Notes under the pieces: model-generated | The model's database searches: none | The model's input: the letters and a program-made list of their open reading frames with translations, nothing else | Told to the model about the DNA's origin: nothing | Source: Arctopsyche grandis | Lineage: Eukaryota > Arthropoda > Insecta > Trichoptera > Hydropsychidae | Length of the DNA: 64,000 nt | Reading direction: 5' to 3' | Assembly: GCF_051622035.1 (NCBI RefSeq) | Contig: NC_135362.1 | Span: forward strand, 13,829,501 to 13,893,500 | Shown here: positions 48,305 to 59,759 of the stretch, piece by piece | Layout: each line of letters begins with the position of its first letter | Position numbering within the stretch: position 1 is the first letter of the stretch | Position numbers and translations under genes: made by a program

Positions 48305-49370
48305 ACGTGACGTCACTCGCGAAATTCGGTATGCAACGAATACGTACACCACAATATTAAAAAAATTGGTCCAGAAACTCGGACTCTATGATTTAAAATA
48401 TTTCATAACGTCAACTGAGAGTCATTTGAGTTCGGAAAATTATTACTAAGCTATATATGTATGTATACATTTTTTTATTATTTAATCGAACTATGTAAGT
48501 GAATTATTATAAACCAAATTTTATTGACAATGATTGTATTATATGTATGTACGTATGTACTACATACCTATTGTTTTTACTATATTTTAATGCGTATAAT
48601 CAAAACTATTTTATTTGTGTATATGTTATTATGTATATAATTTGCCTCAATTTGAGTTAAATTAAAACCACTCCAATATTAAATATGATCTCAAGGAAAT
48701 GTAATATACATATGTAGTATGTATGTATACTTGTTTTATGCAATTCTAATTTAAAGAAAATTATATATAAAAAAATTACTGAAAAATATATTGTTTATTT
48801 TCTACTTATTGTATTAATGAATTGAAAACTATGTATAAAATAATTAATTGTTTGTGTTTATTATAAAATAATTATTTTTATAAAAAATATCATGTAAATA
48901 TTTGTGATACAAATAAAGTTGGAAATGAAGACATGTACATATGTATGTATGTAAATGTTCTTACAGTTAAAACTTACTTTAAAATTGAAATAATTTTACA
49001 GCTTTAATTTTATTAAATTTATTTGTTGAATAATGACAATATTTTGTATGTAATTTTTTAATTGAATTGAGCACTTTTCTTAAATTGAGCACTTCAAAAT
49101 TCAATAAGAAAATTTTTGATTATAATGTGGCTATTAAACTAGTCTATGTAGTATATGTAATTATGAAAAAAAAATCTGGAGACTGTAGAAGCTTAGTCAT
49201 ATGTCATTAATTATGGAAAATAATAGTGATGAAAAAGAATAAATTTAATGAACTTTTTATAAAACATTATATGTAAATATGTATGTACATACATACATAT
49301 ATCGAAACTTCGTCATCGGAATTCAAATCAATTAAATGTGTAATTCGATACCAGACATTAGATACAAATC
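48305..49370. other. Intergenic or intronic; nothing recognisable
   Basis: AT-rich, with CATATGTA microsatellites near 48540, 48705, 48935 and 49270-49300. Confidence 0.35.
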
Positions 49371-49379
49371 GATCGGGCC

Positions 49380-49745
49380 AAGTTGGGCAAAGTTCATCCG
49401 AGTTCACCGGCACGGCGCGATGCTTAAAAGGAAAACAGAATTTCCACCCCCTCCCCCCCCCGCAGGCAATTAACTCGGGCTCCATTCTCTCGGCGTCGCG
49501 ACGCCCCCGCTTAATATGCAAGTTCAAGGGCGGCCCGAGGCGGCGGCACTGGCCCAATTTCCCCAAACGGGAGTCAAGGCCGGCGTCTCGTCCCCGTACC
49601 AAATTATCCAGACATGCAAATTTTCAACTGGGGTGGCGGAGGGGTGGAGGCGGGAGGCGCTAATCACCCGACGCGCGGGGGTGAAATTATTTAAAGCGTC
49701 GGGACGCGTCGGCATCTTCGAACCCCCTGCATCTCTCTCCAATTG
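49380..49745. promoter_or_regulatory. GC-rich island with octamer-like motifs
   Basis: Contains a strong pyrimidine tract ending CCCCCCCCCGCAG (acceptor-like, about 49450-49464), ATATGCAAG near 49517, an octamer ATGCAAAT at about 49614-49621, and AATTA/CTAATC homeodomain-like cores. Open frames of 126 (plus) and 111 (minus) codons overlap it. Could be a conserved enhancer or an exon; unresolved. Confidence 0.25.
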
Positions 49746-50029
49746 ATACCTTCCGTAGTGGGCGTTTCAAATTATTTTACATATTCCAGTCACCCCCTTT
49801 TTAATCCTTTTAGTAGTATATTTTCATTGTATTTAAAGTTAAAGACAGATATGTGTGCCAACCTTATGAAATTTTGTACAATTTCTTATAGCATAAGCGT
49901 CTTATCATTATTATTCGTAACCACCAATCCCTACACATTTTCCCCATCTCATTTATTGTTTTTTCTGCATCTGCCATTTTACTGTTCACATCCGTTAATT
50001 ATTTTATATACATACATACATATCTACAT

Positions 50030-50160
50030 AAATCACCCATTGCCATTTCAATAAGTTCATTCGCTCCACTATTTCATCTACTTCTCAGTGAGAAATTCTC
50101 ACCCATGTCCATATTTCAATTCCTGTCTCTCCTTGTTATACCGAGTAAACAACGTCCTAT
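50030..50160 (-). mobile_element. LINE tail fragment copy 5
   Basis: Minus strand: GGAGAGACAGGAATTGAAAT, then GGGTGAGAATTTCTCACTGA and a peptide IVERMNLLKWQWV like the VIERV.RLKWQW segment of the LINE ORF. Both ends are missing. Confidence 0.5.
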
Positions 50161-50394
50161 ACTTCTTTGGATATATGGAACTTATTAAATACTTCTTCGA
50201 GCTGCGTCATCCAATAATGTTGGCAACTATAATTCTCATCCGTATCTTATTGGCGGCTGCTCAAAACAGAGATCGGGTACTAACTTCACATATTGGTTTG
50301 ATTTAATTGGATTGATGCAATATTGTGTCACGCAATGCTTTAGTTTTGTATCCTTACATCATTTTGTGGCACATATTATTTTTTGTTCATCTCT

Positions 50395-50545
50395 TCAAAA
50401 ATACACTTAAGAACTGGTCCACTCATCTTCCTCGCGGCGTTCCTTGACTCAGGTACAATTCCAGCGCGTATTTTGTCCACTTCTTCTCACCCACCTATTC
50501 CGCTTCCTATCTCTCCTCGTTATGATTAGTCACCGGACCCAGAAG
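50395..50545 (-). mobile_element. LINE tail fragment copy 6
   Basis: Minus strand: GAGGAGAGATAGGAAGCGGA, GGTGGGTGAGAAGAAGTGGA, CAAAATACGCGCTGGAATTG, a variant of the LINE tail (GTGGACAAAA...CTGGAATGGTACC) ending near ...GAGGAAGATGAGTG. Partial and degenerate. Confidence 0.45.
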
Positions 50546-50935
50546 GTGCCGCGTATTGTTCAAAGGTTGTAAATGCATTGTTAAAGGTTTGCCGAACCTT
50601 TTTTTACAAAGGATTTACAACAATGGAACAATGGATAGCACTGTGACTATCCTACCTCTAGTTATGATACAGTGTTCCAAATTTTTAAATAAGATATACA
50701 TATGCACATGTAGGAGATGCGAAATGTTCTGCCAAATGCCAAATTTTGCATTTTTAATAGTGCAGATAGAAATTAAATAAGACCAGATATTTTCCACTAC
50801 TTTCAATAGAAATTAAACTGTGTGCATGAAAATTTGTTACATTCTGAAGGATATGAATTAAATCTAAGTATTTTACTGGTTTTTGAAAAACATTCCTCCG
50901 GCTATGAATCAACATTGTATAGGAATCGATAGGAA

Positions 50936-51136
50936 ATGTCGACAACGCTCGGTCACCCTATGCAAGTTCGTATGCAGATTGCGCCACGCATGCAAATCAT
51001 TCGGTTTGCGATGCGGAAAACGACTTTAACCCTAAAACGCAGCGGGACGTTACGTTTGCAATATTTAACAATTGCGTTTTCGCCGTCGGAGCTGTCAATC
51101 TCGTTCTTCGTGTCGATGAGGGGTACCCGACACTGA
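50936..51136. promoter_or_regulatory. GC-richer patch with octamer ATGCAAAT
   Basis: A 66-codon frame without domain. CGCATGCAAATCATTC at about 50988-51003 contains a perfect POU octamer, and TATGCAAG occurs just upstream. Weak regulatory candidate. Confidence 0.15.
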
Positions 51137-52169
51137 TTTGAATATCGAATTTGTGTGACATTTGCATAATCTTAGTACAGTAAGTTCACTGGACTGTCAA
51201 ATATGTTGAATTTTTGCAATCCAAATCGAAATTAATTAGTACCTAAACTACACTTAACACCACTACAAAATGTGTCTAACTATGCATTCGTTTTTTTATT
51301 ATAGTTATGATGGTTGAGGCTGTAAATGAAGTTGAAGACAAAATCGTAGTCGATTTTTTTGTCAATTATACTTGACGACGCAATTTTAATTATGTTTTTT
51401 ACGATGATTTTTTATTTAAAAATAATCATTTATGACAAACAGAAGTGCTTTATCTCATTTCCTCGGCTCATTTTTATCGTACTAAATAAATACAATATTG
51501 CGATTTATATTATTAAAAAAATAAAAACAAATATTTCTATATGATACATACATATGACTTCTATTTGATATATGAAACATATTATGTACATGTGTATGTA
51601 GATAAGTTCACAAAAAAAACGCGAGAAATGTAAGTAATTTTTATGTTCGAATCGATTACATACAAAATCGATCCTAGAAAACTGTACATAACTATGCTGC
51701 CATTAAAAATATATATGTATACATATAAACAATGTTTTTATAATAAAAATATATAATATTTTCTTTCCGTCAGTACTTAAAGGATGCACCACTTGTAAAA
51801 GGCAAACAGTTTGATGAGGCAATTACGCCAATATGCAATGATTGCCCATCGACACTACGACTTTTTCTCGATGTTATAATTAATTCTTTTGTGCAATGAA
51901 CTTGAAGAGCAAAATCGAACTAAAGGGTACCCCATCATCCCTACGCCCATACATATATATGCATGTATGTATAATATGTTGTACTACCAGGTGAGACACA
52001 TTCGCTTTCGGCGCACGTAGCGAAGTGGTGCATGCAACACATGTCCCGTTTTCCTTTCAACGCGACTTCCTGGCCGTGCATCTGCATACGCGGGGACAAA
52101 GTGCATTCACAAATTTACATACCCTCACATACTACGCATACGCACACACAATTATTTATATTTTATGTA

Positions 52170-52330
52170 CAAAGACCTAGGTGGCCTCGGGGATGCCGTA
52201 AGACGGATCGTCTTACGCGCGCGGACGCGACAAGCTGCTGTTGCCGCCGCTACCGCGGCAGGCGAAGGGTTAAAATCCGGCCATTGTTTATCGAATGGGA
52301 CCCGCGGGGTTCCCTTTACCCGATGCAATA
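52170..52330. promoter_or_regulatory. Short GC-rich island
   Basis: CpG-rich with the inverted pair GTAAGACG / CGTCTTAC around 52198-52216 and a CCGCCGCTACCGCGG cluster. The 99-codon frame 52032-52331 crosses it without a recognised domain. Confidence 0.2.
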
Positions 52331-52714
52331 AATTATATTAACATTGTCGTATTTATTTATTCAAATCTCTCCCTTTCCGATTTCGCTCCTCTTCGCCGGT
52401 AGGTATTCACCTACCAACCAGTCGACCAGCTTCGTGAGAATATTTGTAAGTATAATATAATATACATATATCGATGCATTATAATGAATAATACATAGTC
52501 AAAGTTGACGTTGTAAAAGCGAAATAAATTGTTCAATAATTATGATTAGTTTTAATATCATCACAACGGGACGATAAAATTCACAATCGAAGAACAAATC
52601 ATCAGTATTTCAAAGATTTTTTAATTGTTACCTCTCTAGGTGTGACCGCTTTCAATAATGCATTTACTATCTTCCTATGTGGATTGGTGTGGAGTTTTAA
52701 ATTTTCAAGACTTT

Positions 52715-52950
52715 TTATGGATCTGATCTAGAGTATAAACGATCATTTTCTAGCAGGTTTAAAAGATGAGATCGATTAAGCTAGCAAGTAATTATTTAGT
52801 TGCTAGTTAGGCAATTAAATCATAAGATATTATGCCTAACTATGTAATACTACATAAATAATTACTGGTGATCGAACTACCTATTTCGTAACTATATACA
52901 TAAATAATTACTTGCTAGCAAACAATCGACTATATTCTACAGCAGACCGG
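52715..52950. mobile_element. Fold-back element D, copy 2
   Basis: Left TCTAGCAGGTTTAAAAGATG, GAGATCGATT...GCTAGCAAGTAATTATTT; the right arm's complement GTCGATTGTTTGCTAGCAAG then TAATTATTTATG. Both arms match 26032-26290. Confidence 0.75.
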
Positions 52951-53384
52951 ATTTTCTATAAATATTTTGAATTTTGATATAATTTAATATGTTTATATCT
53001 CATTCGAGTCACATTTGTATTCTCCATACTTAAATCAACGTACAAATACATATTCATGTAAATCATAGTTATATATAACAAAATTTTAAGGTCTAAAAAT
53101 ATAAACTTAAGTCATTTTTTTATAAATATAACTATTTTTAAATGAAATCAACTTATAATAATATTATCCTAATATTATAATTTTAAACTTAACATTCATA
53201 TGTTAAAATACGATTTAATTATTTTGTTCAAAAAAATGTATCGTATCATTGACTGATATCATAATTATAATATGAGTATTTTAAAAATAAATTACAGAAA
53301 TATTATACCGTCTTTGATGAGGATGAGACTTTGAATATTTTGCATCCTTAACCGCAGTTACGATTAAGTGATATGGTATAGTGG

Positions 53385-53610
53385 ACTAGTGGTTTTACCC
53401 GGCTTCGCTCGGTATTTGTAATATAAACCGCTTAAACATGGCTAATCTCATAGTAAACATTTTATTAAATTTTTGTTATTCAATATTATTTGTTTATTTC
53501 AATATTCATTTGTTTTTTTATAAAATTTAACGTCACGGATTCTACGAACCAAAACCTACATACATACATACATACAAAGTCTCTTTCGAAATTATATATT
53601 AGACGATTCA
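53385..53610 (+). repeat. Dispersed repeat E, copy 2
   Basis: CTAGTGGTTTTACCCGGCTT followed by CGCTCGGTATTTGTAATATA and AACCGCTTAAACATGGCTAA, near-identical to 10486-10550. Also shares ACAAAGTCTCTTTCGAAATTA near 53575. Confidence 0.65.
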
Positions 53611-53799
53611 AAATGATCAGAAAGTAATCATTGACACGATGTTTTATAATTCAGTATAAATAACATAAAATACTTAAGGTACGAAAACAATATTTTGATA
53701 GCACAATTACATCGAGTTCTTGATAAGTACACCGTATGAGAAATTACATACATATGTATATTATAAAACGTGAAAGTACTAAAAACCTAAAAAAAAAGA

Positions 53800-55590
53800 T
53801 TTGATATTTATATCAGTACAATATTATATCAATACATCCACTACCTTTCGAATGCGTCGAAACATTATAAAAGTTTCAACCCTAGCGCAGAGGCGTGCTT
53901 TATTAATCGATTCGCTTTATCGGCAAATCTCCCAGCTACGACGAGCGAGCAGTGAGATAGATGGATTCGGAAGATATTTTACAACTTAAGATTTTACGAT
54001 AAAGCCCGAGGGGGGCTTGTGCATTTTCATAGACTTTTTTTATGGCGTCATCGTATTTTTTTATTTTTTTTAGTATCAAAGCTCCGATAAAGAAACGAGG
54101 TAACGCGGTCGAGCTGCAGGTACCTGCCGAAGCACCCTTCTGCCGAAAGCTTTCGTTTGAAAGAAAGTGAAACGGTCTTCCGCAGTGTGTTAACAATAAA
54201 AAAATAATAATATATGAATGCCTACATATGAAAAAAAAAACCGGGACGATGATGCACCTTTTATGCTGCCAACAGATGAAGCACTTACTATAACTTCCGA
54301 TGCGACCGATACAGTGGTGCATCACGACGTGATTTATTTATGGAAAAAAATTCAATTAGAACAGATATGTACGTGAGAGTCAAAATCTCATTGAATAAAC
54401 ATATCATCACCTTCAAATGCACAATTTGACTGAATTTAGTTAATAGCTCGTTTCGGTCCAATTTACATATTACATATATCACTGCACCTGGTAACTGGTA
54501 ATAAAAGTCAAACGAACTAAAAATTGAAAAACAATCAATTAAAGTTTATTATCATTTTAATATAATAGTTTCTTTGATGTACTGCAATATTTAAAACTTT
54601 GATCTGATTAATTGGCATTCTAGGAATGCGATATATAAATACAATAATTTACAATTGTATTATATAACAAATATTGGAGATAATGAAAAGTGACTATTGT
54701 ACGATAAAGTGTATCGTACGTCTACCTATAAAATTCCGCCGATTTCAAAACGTTCGAATTGTCCCATCGAAGCGAAAGGATTTCCAAATAAAATCACAAA
54801 GAAAATGCGTATCAGAATTTAATCAAATCGGACTACGTCCCGGTCTGGGCAAAGGTGTGCGCGGTACAATTTCTCGCATACCTGCATTCTCGTATTTAAA
54901 TTACATACATCCCTGTGTCCTGTGCCTTATTTCATCTGCCGGAGACGCGCATAAAGGGTTGAAAATAAATTACGTACCCACCCCGGGGTCACGCATAGAC
55001 TTGTACGCAACGGGTACACACTATGACTGTCTATCTACATACATACATACATATCATATTATATTATAGGTGTTCAAAGTTCCGGTCCTCTACAAAGAGA
55101 CCCACATTTAAATGTCGCACGATTTGAATTCATTTGATATTCCGGGATGTTTCTCAGACAGTGCCGATTACCTTTTAGAATGTCACACACATACATGTGT
55201 ATATACCAGTATAAGTACAATATCTATGTACAAGCAAGTAATTTGAAATGACAAAGTCTTGCATATTTTAGACGTAATGTAAAGGGTTAGGATCGAGTCG
55301 GGGCTTATTTTTTCAGTGAGGCATGCTAAGTTTGATTGTTTTCAGTAATACGAAGATCAAAGACGAGATGAAAGTCTCATAATAGTTTCAATGATGAAAA
55401 AGTATTTGCAAAAGTTCAAGTAAGAAAAATTCAATAACCAAGGTAATCAACCATAAAGCTATCCGAAAAGGCAAGTATTCCGTTTATCGATGTTGATAAT
55501 TCATTTTTTGCTAATCTATTGTTGGCATTTTTCGTCACAGTAACGACGATTTACATACATAAATGGTAAGTCATCTTAATTTTGGTAAGT
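53800..55590. other. Intergenic; no supported gene
   Basis: The frames 54325-53936 (minus, 129 codons) and 54674-55069 (plus, 131 codons from a TTG) were read and show no domain or low-complexity clue to a product. CATATGTA microsatellites lie near 55035 and 55185. Confidence 0.3.
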
Positions 55591-55611
55591 ATGTACATAT
55601 GCACGCAATTA

Positions 55612-55690
55612 TGTATGTATGTATTTTATTTATGTATGTACATATGTATGTTATTTATGTATGTACATATGTATGTTATTTATGTATCAG
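55612..55690. repeat. Minisatellite, 25-bp unit
   Basis: ATTTATGTATGTACATATGT-ATGTT repeats twice exactly and a third time partially. It seems to have grown from the CATATGTA microsatellite. Confidence 0.75.
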
Positions 55691-56019
55691 CTGTCATTTA
55701 ATGATTTAATACATGAACAAATTGCATAAAATTGTGTGAAAAAGTGACTTAAAAAAACTGTTACAGGTACACATTTCTTTTCATAAACATTATTTTTGCA
55801 TATAATATTTAAGTATTCAAATGGGTATAGAGAGCAAGTATAGGCATTATTTTTTTATATATCTACATACATACATATGTATGTATGTAATTAAAATTTT
55901 CTCTTAATATCTTTTGCTAGAAGTATAAAATTTCATTTTAAACAAATGTATTATTTGATATTGATATATTTACTTGTTCCGAGTGTCTTTTATAAGATAT
56001 TTGGAATTGACTTGTATAT

Positions 56020-56115
56020 CATCATTCACAGACATTTGCTACTGCTGCTGGATAAAGGCCTCTTCAACTACATATTCGTCTCTGTTTTGGGCAACTCTCA
56101 CCCATCTCATCCCAC
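56020..56115 (-). mobile_element. LINE tail fragment copy 7
   Basis: Minus strand: TGGGATGAGATGGGTGAGAG, TTGCCCAAAACAGAGACGAA, GAGGCCTTTATCCAGCAGCA. Only the last about 95 bases remain. Confidence 0.65.
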
Positions 56116-56177
56116 ATATACATACATATAATTAACCCCGTAAAAATCTAAGTAAATTGAAAAAAATGCTCATAAAT

Positions 56178-56710
56178 CAGGGCTGTGGAGTCGGATCAAA
56201 ATTTACCGACCAAAAGTTTCGACTCCGTTTCCAACTTGAACGATTTTATAGGTAGTAAGATCGACTTTTCTTGCCAACGTATGAAATTATATACGAAAAA
56301 GTAATAAAAATAGTAGCGGTTTTTAAAAATATAAAAAAATGATCGAATTAAAAAAATCATTAAAAATTGACATGTAATCCAATTTATTGAATTATTGGTA
56401 GTCAAATAGGTATAAATAAAAAGTAAGCACATTAATATAATAGTGCATGTATTTGAATTTCATACACAAATAAATCAATGCGAAAAATGAGATTAAAATA
56501 AGGTTTGAGACGGAGCAAACAATCGGTTTTGGTCACAAAACATCAAAACGTAATTTAAAATCATGATTTTTATATAGAGATAATTAAATTTAAATTTACT
56601 AGTCGATTTAATTAAATAAAACTAGAGATTCTAGTTGACACAAACCATAATACTATTAAATAAAGAAAATAACAAAAAGGAATCGGAGTCGGAGTCGACT
56701 CCACAGCCCT
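56178..56710 (+). mobile_element. Non-autonomous hAT-like element, copy 2
   Basis: Begins CAGGGCTGTGGAGTCGGA and ends GTCGACTCCACAGCCCTG, good terminal inverted repeats of the kind known from hAT elements. Interior non-coding and related in reverse to 38994-39632. Clear 8-bp target duplication not visible. Confidence 0.75.
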
Positions 56711-56794
56711 GATTAAAGCCTTTAAGACTAATGAAATAATAATCAATTATTTTTTAAATATATTTTTATATCTATAGATACATATATACATAGG

Positions 56795-56940
56795 TAAATA
56801 CTAGAATGGTACCCGAAAGAATGCAAAAGGGTAGAAGGAAGACCACAGAGAAGAAGAGTGAGATGGCTGATAGTTGCGCAGAAAAGAGACGAGTGGAAGC
56901 GTGTTGGAGAGGCCTTCATCCAGCAGTGGATGGTGAGCAG
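56795..56940 (+). mobile_element. LINE tail copy 8, in-frame C-terminus
   Basis: Reads without interruption as LEWYPKECKRVEGRPQRR, then RVRWLIVAQKRDEWKRVG and EAFIQQWMVSSCI before a TGA. This is the clearest non-LTR reverse-transcriptase C-terminus in the window, though it lacks about ten residues present in other copies. Followed directly by TGATGATGATGATGATGATG. Confidence 0.85.
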
Positions 56941-56945
56941 CTGTA

Positions 56946-56969
56946 TATGATGATGATGATGATGATGAT

Positions 56970-57026
<57 letters not shown>
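56946..57026. repeat. (TGA)n plus (TA)n microsatellite at LINE 3' end
   Basis: About seven ATG/TGA triplets grade into about 50 bases of TA repeat. Confidence 0.95.
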
Positions 57027-57030
<4 letters not shown>

Positions 57031-57039
57031 CTAACAAAT

Positions 57040-57890
57040 TTGGAATGGCTAATCTAGGTAGCATTTGTAATTACTTTAATTAAAATTTGCAATATTATAA
57101 AAATAATTAAATTTTATTCTACATGTTCATACATGTATTTATAAATACAAATATATTTAGACCTGGTTTTAAAATACAAACGTCATAATGAATGATTAGG
57201 TTCACAACTATTAGATGTTGATATAAACCACTCTGAATCGATATTGGCACTCGTCGGTAGGTATGTTTGCAAAGCACTCGATAACTTGTATAGGCGTAAA
57301 ATTTACACCGCGTTTCCATCCTTTTGTTGCACTAAAGTTCGACACAATTGTCGCAACTCTTCATTGTTGTACCTTGCGGGATGGGATTATTGGGGTCGGA
57401 GGGTTACTCGGTTTTTTTTTGCCGTTGACTCTTCTACCGACTATCGAGAACAACATCGGCAAAAAAAGTCTTTATATAATACATATGTATATAAATACAT
57501 ACCTACTGTATTAAATACGTGTGTGGTGTCGAAGAGCGGAAGCTACGAACGGACAGGTTTCGACAGCGTTTCGCAAATTGAAGGTGTCGGTCGAATACGA
57601 GATCGCACCGTATAATTTAGTGTAATTTTCTGGATGATCCGTGAAATCGCGTCAATCTTGGCTAAATATTATCCTTTTAACTAAACTAAACGCGAAAATG
57701 TGTATCACACCTGTCGACGGTCGAAGAAACGATATCGTTGTACGTACAATTACATATTGTTTTAGCATAATTAAACAGTCAGTCAAAATGTTAATATTCT
57801 GAAATCAGAATATATAATTGTCACCTAGATATACCTAATTATATACGACTTCGATATGAACCCCTACATATGTACATGTATATATGCATT
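57040..57890. other. No supported gene
   Basis: The 123-codon frame 57244-57615 begins at TTG, and its product has no recognised domain. The GC is moderately raised at 57350-57650; could be exon or regulatory. Confidence 0.25.
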
Positions 57891-57892
57891 CT

Positions 57893-58405
57893 TCAGCAGA
57901 ATAGACTAGTGGTTAGCATATAATGCTTTGAACAGAGTGGCAACGGGTTAAAATTCCACTGGTTTCTGCTGGCCAGACCTTGGATTTTTGACTCCAGGTC
58001 GATCTTTTCCTATCAGAGTTTATCAATTTATCTGATTTGCATTGAAACGGTTCCAAAAAATTGGCAACCTTACCCATTTTCTCGAAAATCTCGATTTTTC
58101 AGCAATCTCGAATTTCGTTAAATTGTATAAAATGCTGCAAATTTACAAATTTGACAATTAACGTATCTTTGAATGTTAATGTATGTATTTACTGAATTTC
58201 GCTGAATAAAAATGGTGCAAATTTAGATATACATATGTACATTGTATATGTATGTACATATATTATAGATGTCTCTGTGGGTGTTAGTTGATATGTTTTT
58301 ACTTTGCATAATACTTTTATCAAATGTGCAATGTTTCTGGCCAGGAAGGAGCTTTGGGGTTACCTGTTAGGCCTCCCTGGTATAGATTAAAAAAAAATAT
58401 ACAAA
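57893..58405 (+). repeat. tRNA-derived SINE, family 1, with 3' LINE-like tail
   Basis: Head CAGCAGAATAGACTAGTGG and a decayed B box CGGGTTAAAATTCCAC (57944-57959), then TGCTGGCCAGACCTTGGATT, body, GATGTCTCTGTGGGTGTTAG, and a 3' segment CTGGCCAGGAAGGAGC...GTTAGGCCTCCCTGGTATA ending in A-rich sequence. A microsatellite block sits inside (58220-58265). Confidence 0.75.
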
Positions 58406-58409
58406 TTTC

Positions 58410-59395
58410 ATTCATTCATGGATATACTAATTTGGTCATACACGAACCAATCTGGCCAATATGGTGTACAAAAAAGAACAAGTAGCCAAATGAACTAGTT
58501 GTTCATGCACAAACTCTTAGGCATAAGTCTATGTATTCTCAATCGTTTGTCCCATCCTCTGTGCATGTACATATGTATGTATGTTTTCCCTGGGTTGCAA
58601 TATTTTAAAAATTAACAACTTTTAGGGAATTCATGCGACAAAGTTTCAAAGCTAAAAGTTTCATGCGACACCTGGTGAGTCTATTTGAAAATAGCTTTTG
58701 ACTGTTAGTACTTAAACTATAACCGATAGTTCGTGTATGAACAAACTAGTATGGTCATGAACGAACTGGAGTGAACACTTCGACTGTAACATATGCACTT
58801 TATAACCGACTCCTTATATTTGTGCTCATTCATCAAGGAACATACATATGTAGAATTTTAAGAAGCGATGGCTTAAAAATAAATCATCGGTACTTTAATA
58901 ACGAGCGAAATGAAAAACTGATAGGAAGTACATACATACATACATATTAAGAGGACGGACGATGGAAAAAAAATAACAACACAAAACAAAACAAAAGGCG
59001 TTCTTTCCCCCATCGCTTTGGATAATTGTTGATTATTTCCGTTTCATAGAAAGGGTTGAAAAAGAGGTATGTAATTTATTTAAATGTTCGTTATGTAGGT
59101 ACGTCGACCGCGTAAAAAAATATAAATAAAAAAGATGATAATTTTAATAGACTAGAGCTAGTAGGCGCATGATGTATGCGGACAGATGCAACGTGTTAAA
59201 TGCGGGAAAATAAAAAATACATACATATGTATGTACATACTTATACAAGTAATGATGAAAAAAAAGAGAGAAACACGTTAAACCATCACGAGCCAGCGCC
59301 TGCAGCGTTCAACTGTCAGGGTGATGACTCCTGGACACACGTTCACTTCATTTCAGATGGTCACTTTTATTGTAACACGCGTGGGTAACACACAT
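58410..59395. other. Intergenic; no gene seen
   Basis: AT-rich with CATATGTA microsatellites at 58565, 58930 and 59215-59240. Confidence 0.35.
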
Positions 59396-59399
59396 GCAG

Positions 59400-59660
59400 G
59401 CATAGTATAAGATATGAGTCGTGAGTGACGATATGATCGATCGACAAACGTAAACGTGCACCTAATCGATCGATTAAAGGGATATTTAATTAATTCGTGC
59501 AAAAGCGACCCTTATCGCGGAACGTGCCGATAATGCGGGACGAGGCACGAAGAAGACGTGGGCGACCTATAAAAACGGTTTAGATTGCTGTCGGAAAATT
59601 TCTGCAAGTTTAAACGTTTTCATGCGGCCGTCTGTGAATTCACTATGAAAAATGTTTACG
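59400..59660 (+). promoter_or_regulatory. Candidate TATA-containing promoter/enhancer
   Basis: GCGACCTATAAAAACGG places a good TATA box at 59570-59577. It is preceded by clustered ATCGATCGA and TTTAATTAATTC motifs at 59430-59495 and a GC-richer stretch. No following open frame could be assigned. Confidence 0.25.
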
Positions 59661-59759
59661 AAGCAGAGGTTTCTTGGAGTTGTAGCGATCGAAACGTCAT
59701 TATTTTCGGATGCAAACTAAATAGAAAATGTGTGAGTAGGTGAACAAATTATTTCAAAC

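Noticed and set aside
54674..55069. 131-codon frame
   Set aside because: Starts only at TTG, has no recognised domain, and its end runs into a CATA microsatellite.
56801..57064. Open frames on both strands
   Set aside because: LINE C-terminus shadow plus (ATG)n/(TA)n; only the LINE frame is meaningful.
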